Assembly: GCF_900142575.1 (NCBI RefSeq)
Contig: NZ_FRBI01000002.1
Location: 62,001 to 126,000, forward strand
DNA: 64,000 nt
Reading direction: 5' to 3'
Source: Actinacidiphila paucisporea
GTDB taxonomy: Bacteria; Actinomycetota; Actinomycetes; Streptomycetales; Streptomycetaceae
The notes beneath the pieces were generated by a model, which did no database searches, was not told the origin of the DNA, and was given only the letters and a program-made list of their open reading frames with translations. The position numbers and the translations under genes were made by a program. Below, piece after piece: positions 1 through 8,903 of this stretch (position 1 is the stretch's first letter; each line of letters starts with the position of its first letter).

Positions 1-642
1 GTCGTGGCCGTACCCGTCTACCGCTGGATGCCACCGGAGGACCTGGCGCCGGTCGACCGGCTGCTCGACGCGGTCTTCGCGCGGTCCCTGGACGCAGTGA
101 GCTTCACGAGCGCCCCCGCGGCCGCCTCGCTGCTCGACCGCGCCGGGCAGCGCGGGCGCCTCGACGACCTGCTCGCCGCCTTCCGGCGCGACGTGCTCGT
201 CGCCTGCGTCGGGCCCGTGACGGCCCTGCCGCTCCAGGCCCACGACATCCCCACCCTGCAGCCCGAACGCTTCCGCCTCGGGCCGCTCGTCCAGCTCCTC
301 GCCCGTGAGCTGCCCGGGCGCGTACGCCCCCTCCCGGTGGCCGGCCACCAGGTCGAGATCCGCGGCCAGGCGGTCGTGGTGGACGGCGTGTTGCGGCCGG
401 TGCCGCCTGCGGGGATGGCCCTCTTGCGGGCCCTCGCCCGGCGCCCGGGCTGGGTCGTCGCCCGCGCCGAGCTCCTGCGGGTGCTGCCCGGGGCCGGGCG
501 GGACGAGCATGCCGTCGAGACGGCGATGGCTCGCTTGCGGTCTGCGCTGGGGGCGCCGAAGCTGATTCAGACGGTGGTCAAGCGGGGGTATCGGCTTTCG
601 CTCGACCCGCACGCCGACAAGTACGCTCCTGGGGCGGTCTGA
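1..642 (+). CDS. Uroporphyrinogen-III synthase-like protein with C-terminal winged-helix domain (5' truncated)
   Basis: The frame is open from the first base, so the N-terminus lies outside the window. The visible 213 residues hold the end of a HemD-like fold (DAVSFTSAPAAASLL is the typical HemD strand-loop, followed by VACVGPVTA) and then an OmpR/PhoB-type winged helix from about residue 130 (ALLRALARRPGWVVARAELL, then VETAMARLRSALG and VKRGYRL). HemD closes hydroxymethylbilane to uroporphyrinogen III in tetrapyrrole synthesis. HemD/winged-helix fusions are common in actinomycetes and are often suspected to be regulators rather than the housekeeping enzyme. The fusion is seen; the exact role is inference. 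Confidence 0.8.
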   Translation, partial: VVAVPVYRWMPPEDLAPVDRLLDAVFARSLDAVSFTSAPAAASLLDRAGQRGRLDDLLAAFRRDVLVACVGPVTALPLQAHDIPTLQPERFRLGPLVQLLARELPGRVRPLPVAGHQVEIRGQAVVVDGVLRPVPPAGMALLRALARRPGWVVARAELLRVLPGAGRDEHAVETAMARLRSALGAPKLIQTVVKRGYRLSLDPHADKYAPGAV

Positions 643-1056
643 GCCCCTGCCCCTTGCGGCGGCTTGCTTGGCTGCGGCGCCGTCGGGGTTGCGCGCGCAG
701 TTCCCCGCGCCCCTTTGGGCCTGCCCCTTGCGGTGCGTTGCTTGGCTGCGGCGCCGTGGTGGCTGGGCGCGCAGTTCTCCCCCAGAGCTTCGCCTGGGGG
801 TACCCCCACGCGGCCCTTTTGGCCTGCGTCCTCCTGTGCGAGCGTTGGGCCCTGGCAAAGGGGCTCGACCTTGGCAGCGCACCGCAAGGGGCAATCACCC
901 AGGGGTGCGACAAGCCACGACGGTGGGGAAGGCGACCGCTTAACACGGGGGGCGCCCCCCTCGGGCGCAGAGGGAAGGCGCGTGCACGGCGCTAGCCCCC
1001 GACCGGGAGGTACCGGCACTCTGGGGGGTCGGCGAGGTCGTGGAAGGGAGGGGGCG
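643..1056. repeat. GC-rich intergenic repeat cluster, copy A
   Basis: No gene is supported here. A unit of about 73 bp beginning GCCCCTTGCGG occurs twice in tandem (from about 651 and 724), each with TTGCTTGGCTGCGGCGCCGT followed by GCGCGCAGTT. The second runs into a palindromic core at 777-808, CTCCCCCA-GAGCTTCGCC-TGGGGG followed by TACCCCCA. The same core recurs at 4328, 10602 and 32266. The core can form a strong hairpin and probably ends transcription of the upstream gene. Confidence 0.75.
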
Positions 1057-1638
1057 ATGGGGGAGTTGCGGTTCGACGGGGGGCGGGTGTGCCTGGATCT
1101 CGTGGCGACGCGGGTGGCGCGGCCGGTCGGGGAGCGGCTCGATCGGGTGGAGCGGGTGGTCGAGTGGGTGTACGGCACCGGGCTGGTCCCGCCGGGGACG
1201 CCCGTGGAGGCGGACCAGGGGTGGGCGCGGGGCCTGACGGACCTGCGCGCGCTGCTGGAGGACCTGGTGGGCGCCCAGCTCGCCGGAACCGCACCCCCGC
1301 CGGAGGCGGTGGCGCGGCTCAACGAGGTCGCGCGGGCCGCCGCCCCGCCCGCGCCGCGGGCCGTGCTGGGCGCGGACGGTGCCCTGACCAGGTCGTTAGC
1401 GGCGCCGCCGGACGCGGCCGGCCTGCTCGCGGCGGTGGCGAGGGACGCGGTGGACCTGTTCACCGACCCCGTCACCCGCTCCCAGCTGCGCCGCTGCGAG
1501 GGCGAGAACTGCGCCCTGGTCTATCTGGACACCTCCCGCGGCCGCCGCAGGCGCTGGTGCAGCAGCGAGGTCTGCGGCAACCGCGAGCGGGTCGCCAGGC
1601 ACCGCCGGCGTACCGGCCCGGCGCTGCGCAACGCCTGA
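1057..1638 (+). CDS. CGNR zinc-finger protein (ABATE-type putative regulator), TTA codon
   Basis: A 193-residue protein with an N-terminal ABATE-like domain (FDGGRVCLDLVAT) and a C-terminal CGNR zinc finger: LRRCEGENCALVYLD, then RRRRWCSSEVCGNRERVARH. The four cysteines probably bind zinc and the Arg-rich stretch DNA. The ATG at 1057 follows a good GGAGG. Leu-114 is encoded by TTA (1396-1398), the only in-frame TTA I found in the window, so translation may need the bldA leucyl-tRNA and be developmentally gated. Family members are putative stress-linked transcription factors; targets here are unknown. Confidence 0.85.
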   Translation: MGELRFDGGRVCLDLVATRVARPVGERLDRVERVVEWVYGTGLVPPGTPVEADQGWARGLTDLRALLEDLVGAQLAGTAPPPEAVARLNEVARAAAPPAPRAVLGADGALTRSLAAPPDAAGLLAAVARDAVDLFTDPVTRSQLRRCEGENCALVYLDTSRGRRRRWCSSEVCGNRERVARHRRRTGPALRNA

Positions 1639-1787
1639 CCCTTTCCGCCCGCGGAGCGAATTGCGCGGGTCGGCCTGATGCGCCGGGTGGGCAGAAGCCC
1701 GCAGGTCGCGTACGGTTGCAGGCTGCCCCTCGCGCGGAACGGTAACCCGCGGGGCGGCGCACGACGTACACACGAAGGGGGTCCTGC

Positions 1788-4073
1788 GTGGCCGCGCAGA
1801 CCGCAGTTCAGGACCGGCAGGGGGGCGGCGGCGTCAGGGAGCGGGAGATCGCCGTCGAGCAGCAGCACCTCGACCGGGTCTACCGCCGACTCGAGGAGAA
1901 GATCCACGAGGCGGAGTTCCTGATGAGCGACGCCGCCAAGAAAGGCCATGTGGGGACGCCCGGCGCGCTCGCCGAGCGGGACGCGCAGGTCTTCCGGGCC
2001 GGCGTGCACCTGAACCGGCTGAACAACGAGTTCGAGGACTTCCTGTTCGGCCGGATCGACCTGCTGCGCGGCAAGGACGGCAAGAAGGGCGCGGACGGCG
2101 CCTTCACCTCCATCGACCCCGCCGACGACGCGATCCGCGACGACGCGACCGCCGACATCGCCGAGACCCTGCACATCGGCAGGATCGGCGTGCTCGACAC
2201 CGACTACGCCCCGCTGGTCATCGACTGGCGGGCGCCGGCCGCCGCGCCCTTCTACCGGTCGACGCCGGTCGCGCCCGGCCGGGTCGTACGGCGCCGGGTG
2301 ATCAGGTCCAAGGGGCGCCGGGTGCTCGGCGTCGAGGACGACCTGCTGCGCCCCGAGCTGACCACCGGCCTGCCCGTGGTCGGCGACGGCGCCCTGATGG
2401 CCGCGCTCGGCCAGGCCAGGACGCACAGCATGCGGGACATCGTCTCCAGCATCCAGGCCGAGCAGGACCTGGTGATCAGGGCGCCCGCCGCGTCCGTCAC
2501 CGAGGTGACCGGCGGCCCCGGCACCGGCAAGACCGCGGTGGCGCTGCACCGGGCGGCGTACCTGCTCTACCAGGACCGGCGCCGCTACTCCGGCGGCATC
2601 CTGTGCGTCAGCCCCACGCCGCTGCTGGTCGCGTACACCGAAGGCGTACTGCCCTCGCTCGGCGAGGAGGGCCAGGTCGCGATCCGCGCCGTCGGCTCGC
2701 TGGTCGACGGCGTCACCGCCGATCTGTACGACGAGCCCGCCACCGCCCGCGTCAAGGGCTCCCTGCGGATGCAGAAGGTGCTGCGCAACGCGGCACGGGG
2801 CTGCCTCGACCTCGCCCTTGAGGGCCCCGCGACGCTGCGGGTGGTGGCCTTCGGGCGGCGCGTCGAGCTGTCCGCCGGTGAACTGTCCGACCTGCGGCAC
2901 GCCGTGCTCGGCGGCACCGCCCCGGTCAACCTGCTGCGCCCCCGGGCCCGGCGGCTGCTGCTGGACGCGCTGTGGCGCAAGACGGGGCGCCGCTTCGACG
3001 ACGCCGAACTCGCCGCCGAGGAGCGGCAGGGCTTCGACGAGGACATCTCCACCGAGCAGGACTTCATCGACTTCCTCGACGCCTGGTGGCCGGTGCTGGA
3101 GCCGCGCGGCGTGCTGGCCGCGCTCGCCGACGAGAAGCGGCTGGCCCGGTGGGCGCGCCGGGTCCTGACACCGCCCGAGGTGCGGCGGGTGGCGCGGTCG
3201 CTGCGCAGGGACGGCTCCAGCGCGCACGACGTGGCGCTGCTCGACGAGCTGGAGATGCTGCTCGGGCCCGTGCCGCGGCCCAAGCAGCGCGAGGCCGACC
3301 CGCTGGACGAGCTGACCGGCCTGGACGAGGTCACCACCTACGCGGACCGGATGCCCGGCGGGCGGCGCGGCCGCGCGGAGCGCCTCGACGAGGAGCGGAC
3401 GGAATACGCCCACGTCATCGTGGACGAGGCGCAGGACCTCACGCCCATGCAGTGGCGGATGGTCGGCCGCCGCGGCCGTACGGCGACCTGGACGATCGTC
3501 GGCGACCCGGCGCAGAGCTCCTGGTCCGACGTGGAGGAGGCCGCCCAGGCGCGGGACGAGGCCCTCGGCAGCCGGCCGCGGCGCCGCTTCACCCTCACGG
3601 TCAACTACCGCAACCCGGCGGAGATCGCCGAGGTCGCCTCGACGGTGCTCGCGCTCGCCATGCCCGGCATGGAATCCCCGCGGGCGGTCCGCTCGACCGG
3701 CATCGTGCCGCGCTACGAGGTCGCCGGCGCCGACCTGGCCGCCGACGTCCGCGCGGCCGCCGCGCGGCTGCTCTCCGAGGTCGACGGGACCGTCGGGGTC
3801 GTGGTCGCCATGAACCGGCGGGCGCAGGCCCGCGGCTGGCTGGAAGGCCTCGGGGAGCGCGTGGTCGCCCTGGGCAGCCTGGAGGCCAAGGGTCTCGAAT
3901 ACGACGCCACGGTCGTGGTGTCGCCGGCGGAGATCGCGGAGGAGTCGCCTGCCGGGCTGCGGGTTCTGTACGTCGCCCTCACGCGGGCGACGCAGCGGCT
4001 CACGGTCCTCGCCACCGCGCTGGACGCGCCCGATGCTGGGGGGGTCCCCGACCTCCTCCGCCCATTGGCCTGA
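1788..4073 (+). CDS. helD: HelD-family superfamily 1 ATPase (RNA polymerase recycling factor)
   Basis: This 761-residue UvrD/Rep-like ATPase has Walker A GGPGTGKT at residues 242-249 and Walker B VIVDEAQDL at 543-551. The N-terminal 200 residues start with a charged helical segment (QQHLDRVYRRLEEKIHEAEF) and the HelD-typical IDWRAPAAAPFY, rather than a helicase 2B arrangement. HelD/HelR proteins dislodge stalled RNA polymerase from DNA and, in actinomycetes, some confer rifamycin tolerance. The GTG at 1788 sits 7 nt after GAAGGGGG. I looked upstream for a rifamycin-associated element and did not see one, so the HelR subtype is not claimed. Confidence 0.88.
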   Translation: MAAQTAVQDRQGGGGVREREIAVEQQHLDRVYRRLEEKIHEAEFLMSDAAKKGHVGTPGALAERDAQVFRAGVHLNRLNNEFEDFLFGRIDLLRGKDGKKGADGAFTSIDPADDAIRDDATADIAETLHIGRIGVLDTDYAPLVIDWRAPAAAPFYRSTPVAPGRVVRRRVIRSKGRRVLGVEDDLLRPELTTGLPVVGDGALMAALGQARTHSMRDIVSSIQAEQDLVIRAPAASVTEVTGGPGTGKTAVALHRAAYLLYQDRRRYSGGILCVSPTPLLVAYTEGVLPSLGEEGQVAIRAVGSLVDGVTADLYDEPATARVKGSLRMQKVLRNAARGCLDLALEGPATLRVVAFGRRVELSAGELSDLRHAVLGGTAPVNLLRPRARRLLLDALWRKTGRRFDDAELAAEERQGFDEDISTEQDFIDFLDAWWPVLEPRGVLAALADEKRLARWARRVLTPPEVRRVARSLRRDGSSAHDVALLDELEMLLGPVPRPKQREADPLDELTGLDEVTTYADRMPGGRRGRAERLDEERTEYAHVIVDEAQDLTPMQWRMVGRRGRTATWTIVGDPAQSSWSDVEEAAQARDEALGSRPRRRFTLTVNYRNPAEIAEVASTVLALAMPGMESPRAVRSTGIVPRYEVAGADLAADVRAAAARLLSEVDGTVGVVVAMNRRAQARGWLEGLGERVVALGSLEAKGLEYDATVVVSPAEIAEESPAGLRVLYVALTRATQRLTVLATALDAPDAGGVPDLLRPLA

Positions 4074-4683
4074 CCGGCCGGGGGTTCCCGAGACCTTGCC
4101 CGGGCGGCGCGTCCTTTGCCTGCGGGCGCGCTGTGGCTGGTCGCGCAGTTCCCCGCGGGGCCCTTTGGGCTCCGCCCCGTGCGGTGCGTTGCTTGCGTGC
4201 GGGCGCCGTGGTGGCTGGTCGCGCAGTTCCCCGCGGGGCCCTTTGGGGCTGCGTCCTGCCACGCCCAGGCGTTGGCCCCTGGCAGGGGCTGGGGGTCTTT
4301 GCGGAGGGCACCCACCCAGGGGCGCGTGGGGGTACCCCCAGGCGAAGCTCTGGGGGAGAACCGCGCGCGCAACCCGCGGTGCGGAAGAAAGGAATGCACC
4401 GCAAAGAGCAGAAGCGCCCCCCGGGGCCGGGCCGCCGGCCGGGAGGGGGCGAAGGTTGGTGACACCGACCCGCCATGCTCGCCTCGCGGCAAGTGGGCGC
4501 TCGAAGCGCCTAAGGTTGGGCCCGGGGGCTTGGATCGGGCCGGTGTCGTAATCAGGCTAACAAACCCGGGGCCGAAGCTCTTCCCGGGCCGGGCAAAACC
4601 GGGGTGTTGCCGTGTCTTCACATCGTGGAAGTAGTCTTCCACGGGTACGAACACCCTCAGGCAGGAACCGGAAGAAGGTCGTC
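4074..4683. repeat. Intergenic region with tandem GC-rich repeats (copy B) and the malic enzyme promoter
   Basis: This 610-bp gap has no supported gene. A 37-bp stretch starting GTGGCTGGTCGCGCAGTT is identical at 4133-4169 and 4211-4247 (78-bp period). The inverted palindromic core (GGGGGTACCCCCAGGCGA onward) lies at 4328-4359 and could end helD transcription. The last 150 bp are more AT-rich and should contain the malic enzyme promoter, with an inverted repeat at 4624-4643. Confidence 0.7.
4624..4643. promoter_or_regulatory. Perfect inverted repeat upstream of malic enzyme
   Basis: CGTGGAAG-TAGT-CTTCCACG is a perfect 8-bp inverted repeat with a 4-nt spacer, 41 nt before the malic enzyme start. 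Its position fits an operator or a leader hairpin. The binding regulator is unknown. Confidence 0.5.
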
Positions 4684-6135
4684 ATGGCAACGGCGCCAAG
4701 CGTCTCCTACTCGATGACGGTACGGCTGGAGGTCCCCGCGGGGGGGACCGCGGTCAGTGCGCTGACCACCGCAGTGGAGTCGTCCGGCGGGTCGGTCACG
4801 GGTCTGGACGTCACCGCGTCGGGGCACGAGCGGCTGCGGATCGACGTCACGGTCGCGGCCAGTTCGACCGAGCACGCGGGCGAGATCGTCGGGAAGCTGC
4901 GCGGCATCGAGGGTGTCACGATCGGCAAGGTCTCGGACCGTACGTTCCTGATGCACCTCGGCGGCAAGATCGAGATGCAGTCCAAGCACCCGATCCGCAA
5001 CCGCGACGACCTGTCCATGATCTACACCCCCGGTGTGGCGCGGGTCTGCATGGCCATCGCGGAGAACCCCGAGGACGCCCGGCGGCTGACGATCAAGCGC
5101 AACAGCGTCGCCGTGGTCACCGACGGCTCCGCGGTGCTGGGGCTCGGCAACATCGGGCCGAAGGCCGCGCTGCCGGTGATGGAGGGCAAGGCGGCGCTGT
5201 TCAAGCGGTTCGCGGGGATCGACGCGTGGCCGCTGTGCCTGGACACCCAGGACTCCGACGAGATCGTGGCGATCGTCAAGGCGATCGCCCCCGGCTTCGC
5301 GGGGATCAACCTGGAGGACATCTCCGCGCCGCGCTGCTTCGAGATCGAGGCGAGGCTGCGCGAGGCGCTGGACATCCCGGTCTTCCACGACGACCAGCAC
5401 GGCACCGCCATCGTGGTGCTGGCGGCGCTGACGAACGCGCTGCGGGTGGTCGGCAAGCAGATCGGCGACCTACGGGTCGTCATGTCGGGGGCGGGCGCGG
5501 CGGGTACGGCGATCCTGAAGCTGCTGATCGCGGCGGGGGTCAAGCACGCCGTGGTCGCCGACATCCACGGGGTGGTGCACGCGGGCCGCGAGGACCTGGT
5601 GGACGCGCCCGCCGGGTCCGCGCTGCGCTGGATCGCCGACAACACCAACCCCGAGGGCGCCACGGGGACGTTGAAGCAGGCGGTGGCCGGCGCCGACGTC
5701 TTCATCGGGGTGTCGGCGCCCAACGTGCTGGACGGCGAGGACGTCGCGGCGATGGCGGACGGAGCGATCGTCTTCGCGCTGGCCAACCCCGACCCGGAGG
5801 TCGAACCCGCGGTGGCCCGGCAGACCGCCGCGGTGGTCGCCACCGGGCGCAGCGACTTCCCCAACCAGATCAACAACGTGCTGGTCTTCCCCGGCGTCTT
5901 CCGGGGCCTGCTGGACGCCCAGTCCCGCACGGTCAACACCGAGATGATGCTGGCCGCGGCCCGCGCGCTGGCGGCGGTCGTCGGGGACGGCGAGCTGAAC
6001 GCGAACTACATCATCCCCAGCGTCTTCAACGACAAGGTGGCCGGCGCGGTCGCCGACGCCGTACGGGAGGCGGCCAAGGCGCAGGGCCCGGCGGTGGCCG
6101 CGGCGGCGTCCGTCACAGTGGGGCAAGGGTTGTAG
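4684..6135 (+). CDS. NAD(P)-dependent malic enzyme with N-terminal ACT-like domain
   Basis: This 483-residue protein oxidatively decarboxylates malate to pyruvate. Residues 1-90 resemble an ACT regulatory domain. The malic domain starts at about 100 with SKHPIRNRDDLSMIYTPGVA, followed by TDGSAVLGLGNIGP, the metal-binding NLEDISAPRCFEIE and FHDDQHGTA. The C-terminal Rossmann domain has SGAGAAGTA at about 268-276. The short length, without a phosphotransacetylase tail, is the compact bacterial type. The ATG at 4684 follows GGAAGAAGG. It supplies pyruvate and reducing power; cofactor preference cannot be read from sequence alone. Confidence 0.93.
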   Translation: MATAPSVSYSMTVRLEVPAGGTAVSALTTAVESSGGSVTGLDVTASGHERLRIDVTVAASSTEHAGEIVGKLRGIEGVTIGKVSDRTFLMHLGGKIEMQSKHPIRNRDDLSMIYTPGVARVCMAIAENPEDARRLTIKRNSVAVVTDGSAVLGLGNIGPKAALPVMEGKAALFKRFAGIDAWPLCLDTQDSDEIVAIVKAIAPGFAGINLEDISAPRCFEIEARLREALDIPVFHDDQHGTAIVVLAALTNALRVVGKQIGDLRVVMSGAGAAGTAILKLLIAAGVKHAVVADIHGVVHAGREDLVDAPAGSALRWIADNTNPEGATGTLKQAVAGADVFIGVSAPNVLDGEDVAAMADGAIVFALANPDPEVEPAVARQTAAVVATGRSDFPNQINNVLVFPGVFRGLLDAQSRTVNTEMMLAAARALAAVVGDGELNANYIIPSVFNDKVAGAVADAVREAAKAQGPAVAAAASVTVGQGL

Positions 6136-6350
6136 GGCGGGAAAGAGCCGGATTCGTATTCCGAGCGTCGAGCATCGGACGACAATCCGTCATCCCCGCG
6201 GTCCCGCAACGGTTTTTCCGCGACTCGCGCGGGCAGGCGATTGGCTTTCCGCCCATATATGGGGGCAGGATGCACACCTGGGCAGTGAGGCACACAGCAA
6301 CAGCTTCGTAGCTCGCGCCCCCACGGCAGAAAGAACACGGGAGTACAGAT

Positions 6351-6632
6351 ATGAACCGCAGTGAGCTGGTGGCCGCCCTGGCCGATCGTGCAGAGGTGAC
6401 CCGCAAGGACGCCGACGCCGTTCTGGCCGCGTTCGCTGAGACCGTCGGTGAGATCGTGGCCAAGGGCGACGAGAAGGTCACGATCCCCGGCTTCCTGACC
6501 TTCGAGCGCACTCACCGTGCCGCCCGCACCGCCCGCAACCCGCAGACGGGCGAGCCGATCAACATCCCGGCCGGGTACAGCGTGAAGGTCTCCGCGGGCT
6601 CCAAGCTGAAGGAAGCCGCCAAGGGCAAGTAA
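6351..6632 (+). CDS. hupA: HU-family nucleoid DNA-binding protein
   Basis: A 93-residue classical HU: MNRSELVAALADRAEVTRKD at the N-terminus and the DNA-minor-groove arm region (IPGFLTFERTHRAARTARNP, then TGEPINIPAGYSVKV). It lacks the lysine-rich tail of the second, sporulation-linked streptomycete HU, so it is the short vegetative form (HupA, SCO2950 type). GGGAG lies 9 nt before the ATG. It is monocistronic, ending in a strong hairpin at 6649. Confidence 0.96.
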   Translation: MNRSELVAALADRAEVTRKDADAVLAAFAETVGEIVAKGDEKVTIPGFLTFERTHRAARTARNPQTGEPINIPAGYSVKVSAGSKLKEAAKGK

Positions 6633-6648
6633 GTCCTGCGGCACGTCG

Positions 6649-6683
6649 AAGGGCGGTCTCCCCGGTCCGGGGAGGCCGCCCTT
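6649..6683. terminator. Bidirectional terminator between hupA and murA
   Basis: AAGGGCGGTCTCCCC and GGGGAGGCCGCCCTT form a 15-bp stem (one G-U pair) around a GGTCC loop. It lies between two convergent genes and can serve both strands. There is no long U-tract, as is usual in high-GC actinomycetes. Confidence 0.85.
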
Positions 6684-6709
6684 GCGTGTCGGCGCCGCAG
6701 GTCGCGGCG

Positions 6710-8080
6710 TCAGGCGACCGCCGCGGCGGCGGTCTTGGCGTGCTGCGCGGGCACGCCCGGCAGTTCGATGTGCGCGCCCAGGCCCTCCAGTTTGGCCAGG
6801 AAGTTCTCGTAGCCGCGGTTGATCAGGTCGATGCCGTGCACCCGCGAGGTGCCCTGGGCGGCGAGCGCCGCGATCAGGTACGAGAAGCCGCCGCGCAGGT
6901 CGGGGATCACCAGGTCGGCGCCCTGGAGCTTGGTCGGGCCCGACACCACCGCGGAGTGCAGGAAGTTGCGCTGCCCGAAGCGGCAGGCGCTGCCACCCAG
7001 GCATTCGCGGTAGAGCTGGATGTGCGCGCCCATCTGGCCGAGCGCGGAGGTGAAGCCGAGCCGGGACTCGTAGACCGTCTCGTGCACGATGGACAGCCCC
7101 GAGGCCTGCGTGAGGGCCACCACGAGCGGCTGCTGCCAGTCGGTCTGGAAACCGGGGTGCACGTCGGTCTCCAGTGCGATGGCGTTCAGCGGGCCGCCCG
7201 GGTGCCAGAACCTGATGCCCTCGTCGTCGATCGCGAAGGCCCCGCCGACCCGCCGGAAGGTGTTCAGGAACGTCATCATCGACCGCTGCTGCGCGCCGCG
7301 GACGTAGATGTTCCCCTCGGTCGCGAGGGCCGCGCTGGCCCACGACGCCGCCTCAAGGCGGTCGGGAATCGCGCGGTGCGTGTACCCGCCTAGCTTGTCG
7401 ACACCGGTGATGCGGATCGTACGGTCGGTGTCCATGGAAATGATCGCGCCCATTTTCTGCAGGACGCAGATCAGATCCTCGATCTCGGGTTCGACCGCGG
7501 CGTTCGACAGCTCGGTGACGCCCTCGGCGAGCACCGCTGTCAGCAGCACCTGCTCGGTCGAGCCCACCGACGGGTACGGCAGCCGGATCTTGCAGCCGCG
7601 CAGCCGCTGCGGCGCCTCCAGATACTGCCCGTCGGCCCGCTTCTCGATCGTGGCGCCGAACCGGCGCAGCACGTCGAAGTGGAAGTCGATCGGCCGGCCG
7701 CCGATGTCGCAGCCGCCCAGCCCCGGGATGAAGGCGTGGCCGAGGCGGTGCAGCAGCGGACCGCAGAACAGGATCGGGATACGCGACGAGCCCGCGTGCG
7801 CGTCGATGTCCGCGACGTTCGCACTCTCCACCCGGGTCGGGTCGAGCACCAGCTCGCCCGGCTCCTCTCCGGTGTTGACCGTCACGCCGTGCAGCTGGAG
7901 CAGTCCGCGCACCACCCTGACGTCGCGGATGTCCGGCACATTGCGCAGCCGGCTGGGCTCACTGCCGAGGAGGGCGGCGACCATGGCCTTGGGCACGAGA
8001 TTCTTCGCGCCTCTGACCCGGATCTCGCCTTCGAGGGGGGTTCCGCCATGGACAAGCAGTACATCGGCGATGTCGGTCAT
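6710..8080 (-). CDS. murA: UDP-N-acetylglucosamine 1-carboxyvinyltransferase
   Basis: MurA transfers enolpyruvate from PEP to UDP-GlcNAc, the first committed step of peptidoglycan synthesis. The 456-residue product has the EPSP-synthase-like fold with GAKNLVPKAMVAALL near the N-terminus, the catalytic loop GGCDIGGRPIDFH with Cys at about residue 124, and DLRGGFSYLIAALAA near the C-terminus. The active-site residue is Cys, not the Asp of fosfomycin-resistant mycobacterial MurA, so fosfomycin sensitivity is expected. I start at the ATG giving MTDIADVLLVHGG; the open frame extends upstream without conserved sequence. Confidence 0.94.
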   Translation of the reverse strand: MTDIADVLLVHGGTPLEGEIRVRGAKNLVPKAMVAALLGSEPSRLRNVPDIRDVRVVRGLLQLHGVTVNTGEEPGELVLDPTRVESANVADIDAHAGSSRIPILFCGPLLHRLGHAFIPGLGGCDIGGRPIDFHFDVLRRFGATIEKRADGQYLEAPQRLRGCKIRLPYPSVGSTEQVLLTAVLAEGVTELSNAAVEPEIEDLICVLQKMGAIISMDTDRTIRITGVDKLGGYTHRAIPDRLEAASWASAALATEGNIYVRGAQQRSMMTFLNTFRRVGGAFAIDDEGIRFWHPGGPLNAIALETDVHPGFQTDWQQPLVVALTQASGLSIVHETVYESRLGFTSALGQMGAHIQLYRECLGGSACRFGQRNFLHSAVVSGPTKLQGADLVIPDLRGGFSYLIAALAAQGTSRVHGIDLINRGYENFLAKLEGLGAHIELPGVPAQHAKTAAAAVA

Positions 8081-8313
8081 GGATCTCGCGATCGTCGGAA
8101 CGGTTAGTGCCAGGGAGAACAGGGGAAATGGTAATGCGCCGAGCGACCCCTGCCGCTGGGCCGTGGCGACGCCCGTCGCCGCGTCGGCCGTACGGGCGCC
8201 TCGGCCAGTCGCACGGTCCGTACCCGGCGTGCTCCCCTGCCCCTGGTCGGGCACCTGACCGCATACCCCGTACGACCCCCCGCAGCGCTCCCGTATGCGG
8301 GATCATGTGGACC

Positions 8314-8892
8314 ATGACCGAGGTGTCCGCGCTCACCGGACGGCTGCTCGTCGCCACCCCGAAGCTGGCCGACCCCAATTTCGACCGGGCGGTGGTGCTC
8401 GTCCTGGACCACGACGCGGAGGGCTCGCTCGGGGTCGTCCTGAACCGGCCCACCCCGGTCGGCGTCGGCGACGTGCTGCAGAACTGGGCCGCGCTCGCCG
8501 TCCTGCCCCAGGTCGTCTTCCAGGGCGGCCCCGTCTCGCTCGACTCCGCCCTCGGCCTGGCCGTCGTCCCCGGCGAGCCGCGCCCCGGCGACGGGCCCGA
8601 GGTGCTGGGCTGGCGCCGGGTGCACGGGGCCATCGGCCTGGTCGACCTGGAGGCCCCGCCGGAACTGCTCGCCGCCGAGCTGGGCTCCCTGCGGATCTTC
8701 GCCGGTTACTCCGGCTGGGGGCCCGGCCAGCTGGAGCGCGAGGTGGCCGGCGGCGCCTGGTACGTGGTCGAGTCGGAGCCCGGTGACGTGTCCGCGCCCG
8801 ACCCGGAAGGACTGTGGCGGGCGGTGCTGCGCCGGCAGCGCAACGAGCTGGCGATGGTAGCCACGTATCCCGACGATCCGTCTCTCAACTAG
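8314..8892 (+). CDS. YqgE/AlgH family protein (UPF0301)
   Basis: A 192-residue protein matching the YqgE/AlgH family: LTGRLLVATPKLADPNFDRA, LGVVLNRPTPV, VFQGGPVS and FAGYSGWGPGQLEREV. The family is widespread and its biochemical role unproven; AlgH was named as a regulator in Pseudomonas. The ATG at 8314 (MTEVSALTG) fits the family start; an ATG three codons upstream (8305) is possible. It is divergent from murA and followed 11 nt later by the DUF3039 gene. Confidence 0.92.
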   Translation: MTEVSALTGRLLVATPKLADPNFDRAVVLVLDHDAEGSLGVVLNRPTPVGVGDVLQNWAALAVLPQVVFQGGPVSLDSALGLAVVPGEPRPGDGPEVLGWRRVHGAIGLVDLEAPPELLAAELGSLRIFAGYSGWGPGQLEREVAGGAWYVVESEPGDVSAPDPEGLWRAVLRRQRNELAMVATYPDDPSLN

Positions 8893-8903
8893 TCTTGACT
8901 CCT

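Noticed and set aside
1640..1787. Possible rifamycin-associated element upstream of the HelD gene.
   Set aside because: I looked for the characteristic inverted repeat and found no convincing match, so the HelR subtype and rifamycin induction are not claimed.
1521..4262. A 913-codon open frame antisense to the HelD gene, and similar long antisense frames, e.g. 9534-12470 and 12356-15286.
   Set aside because: In very GC-rich DNA antisense and off-frames stay open because stop codons are AT-rich. These lack recognisable domains, have skewed Arg/Gly/Pro composition and overlap well-supported genes.
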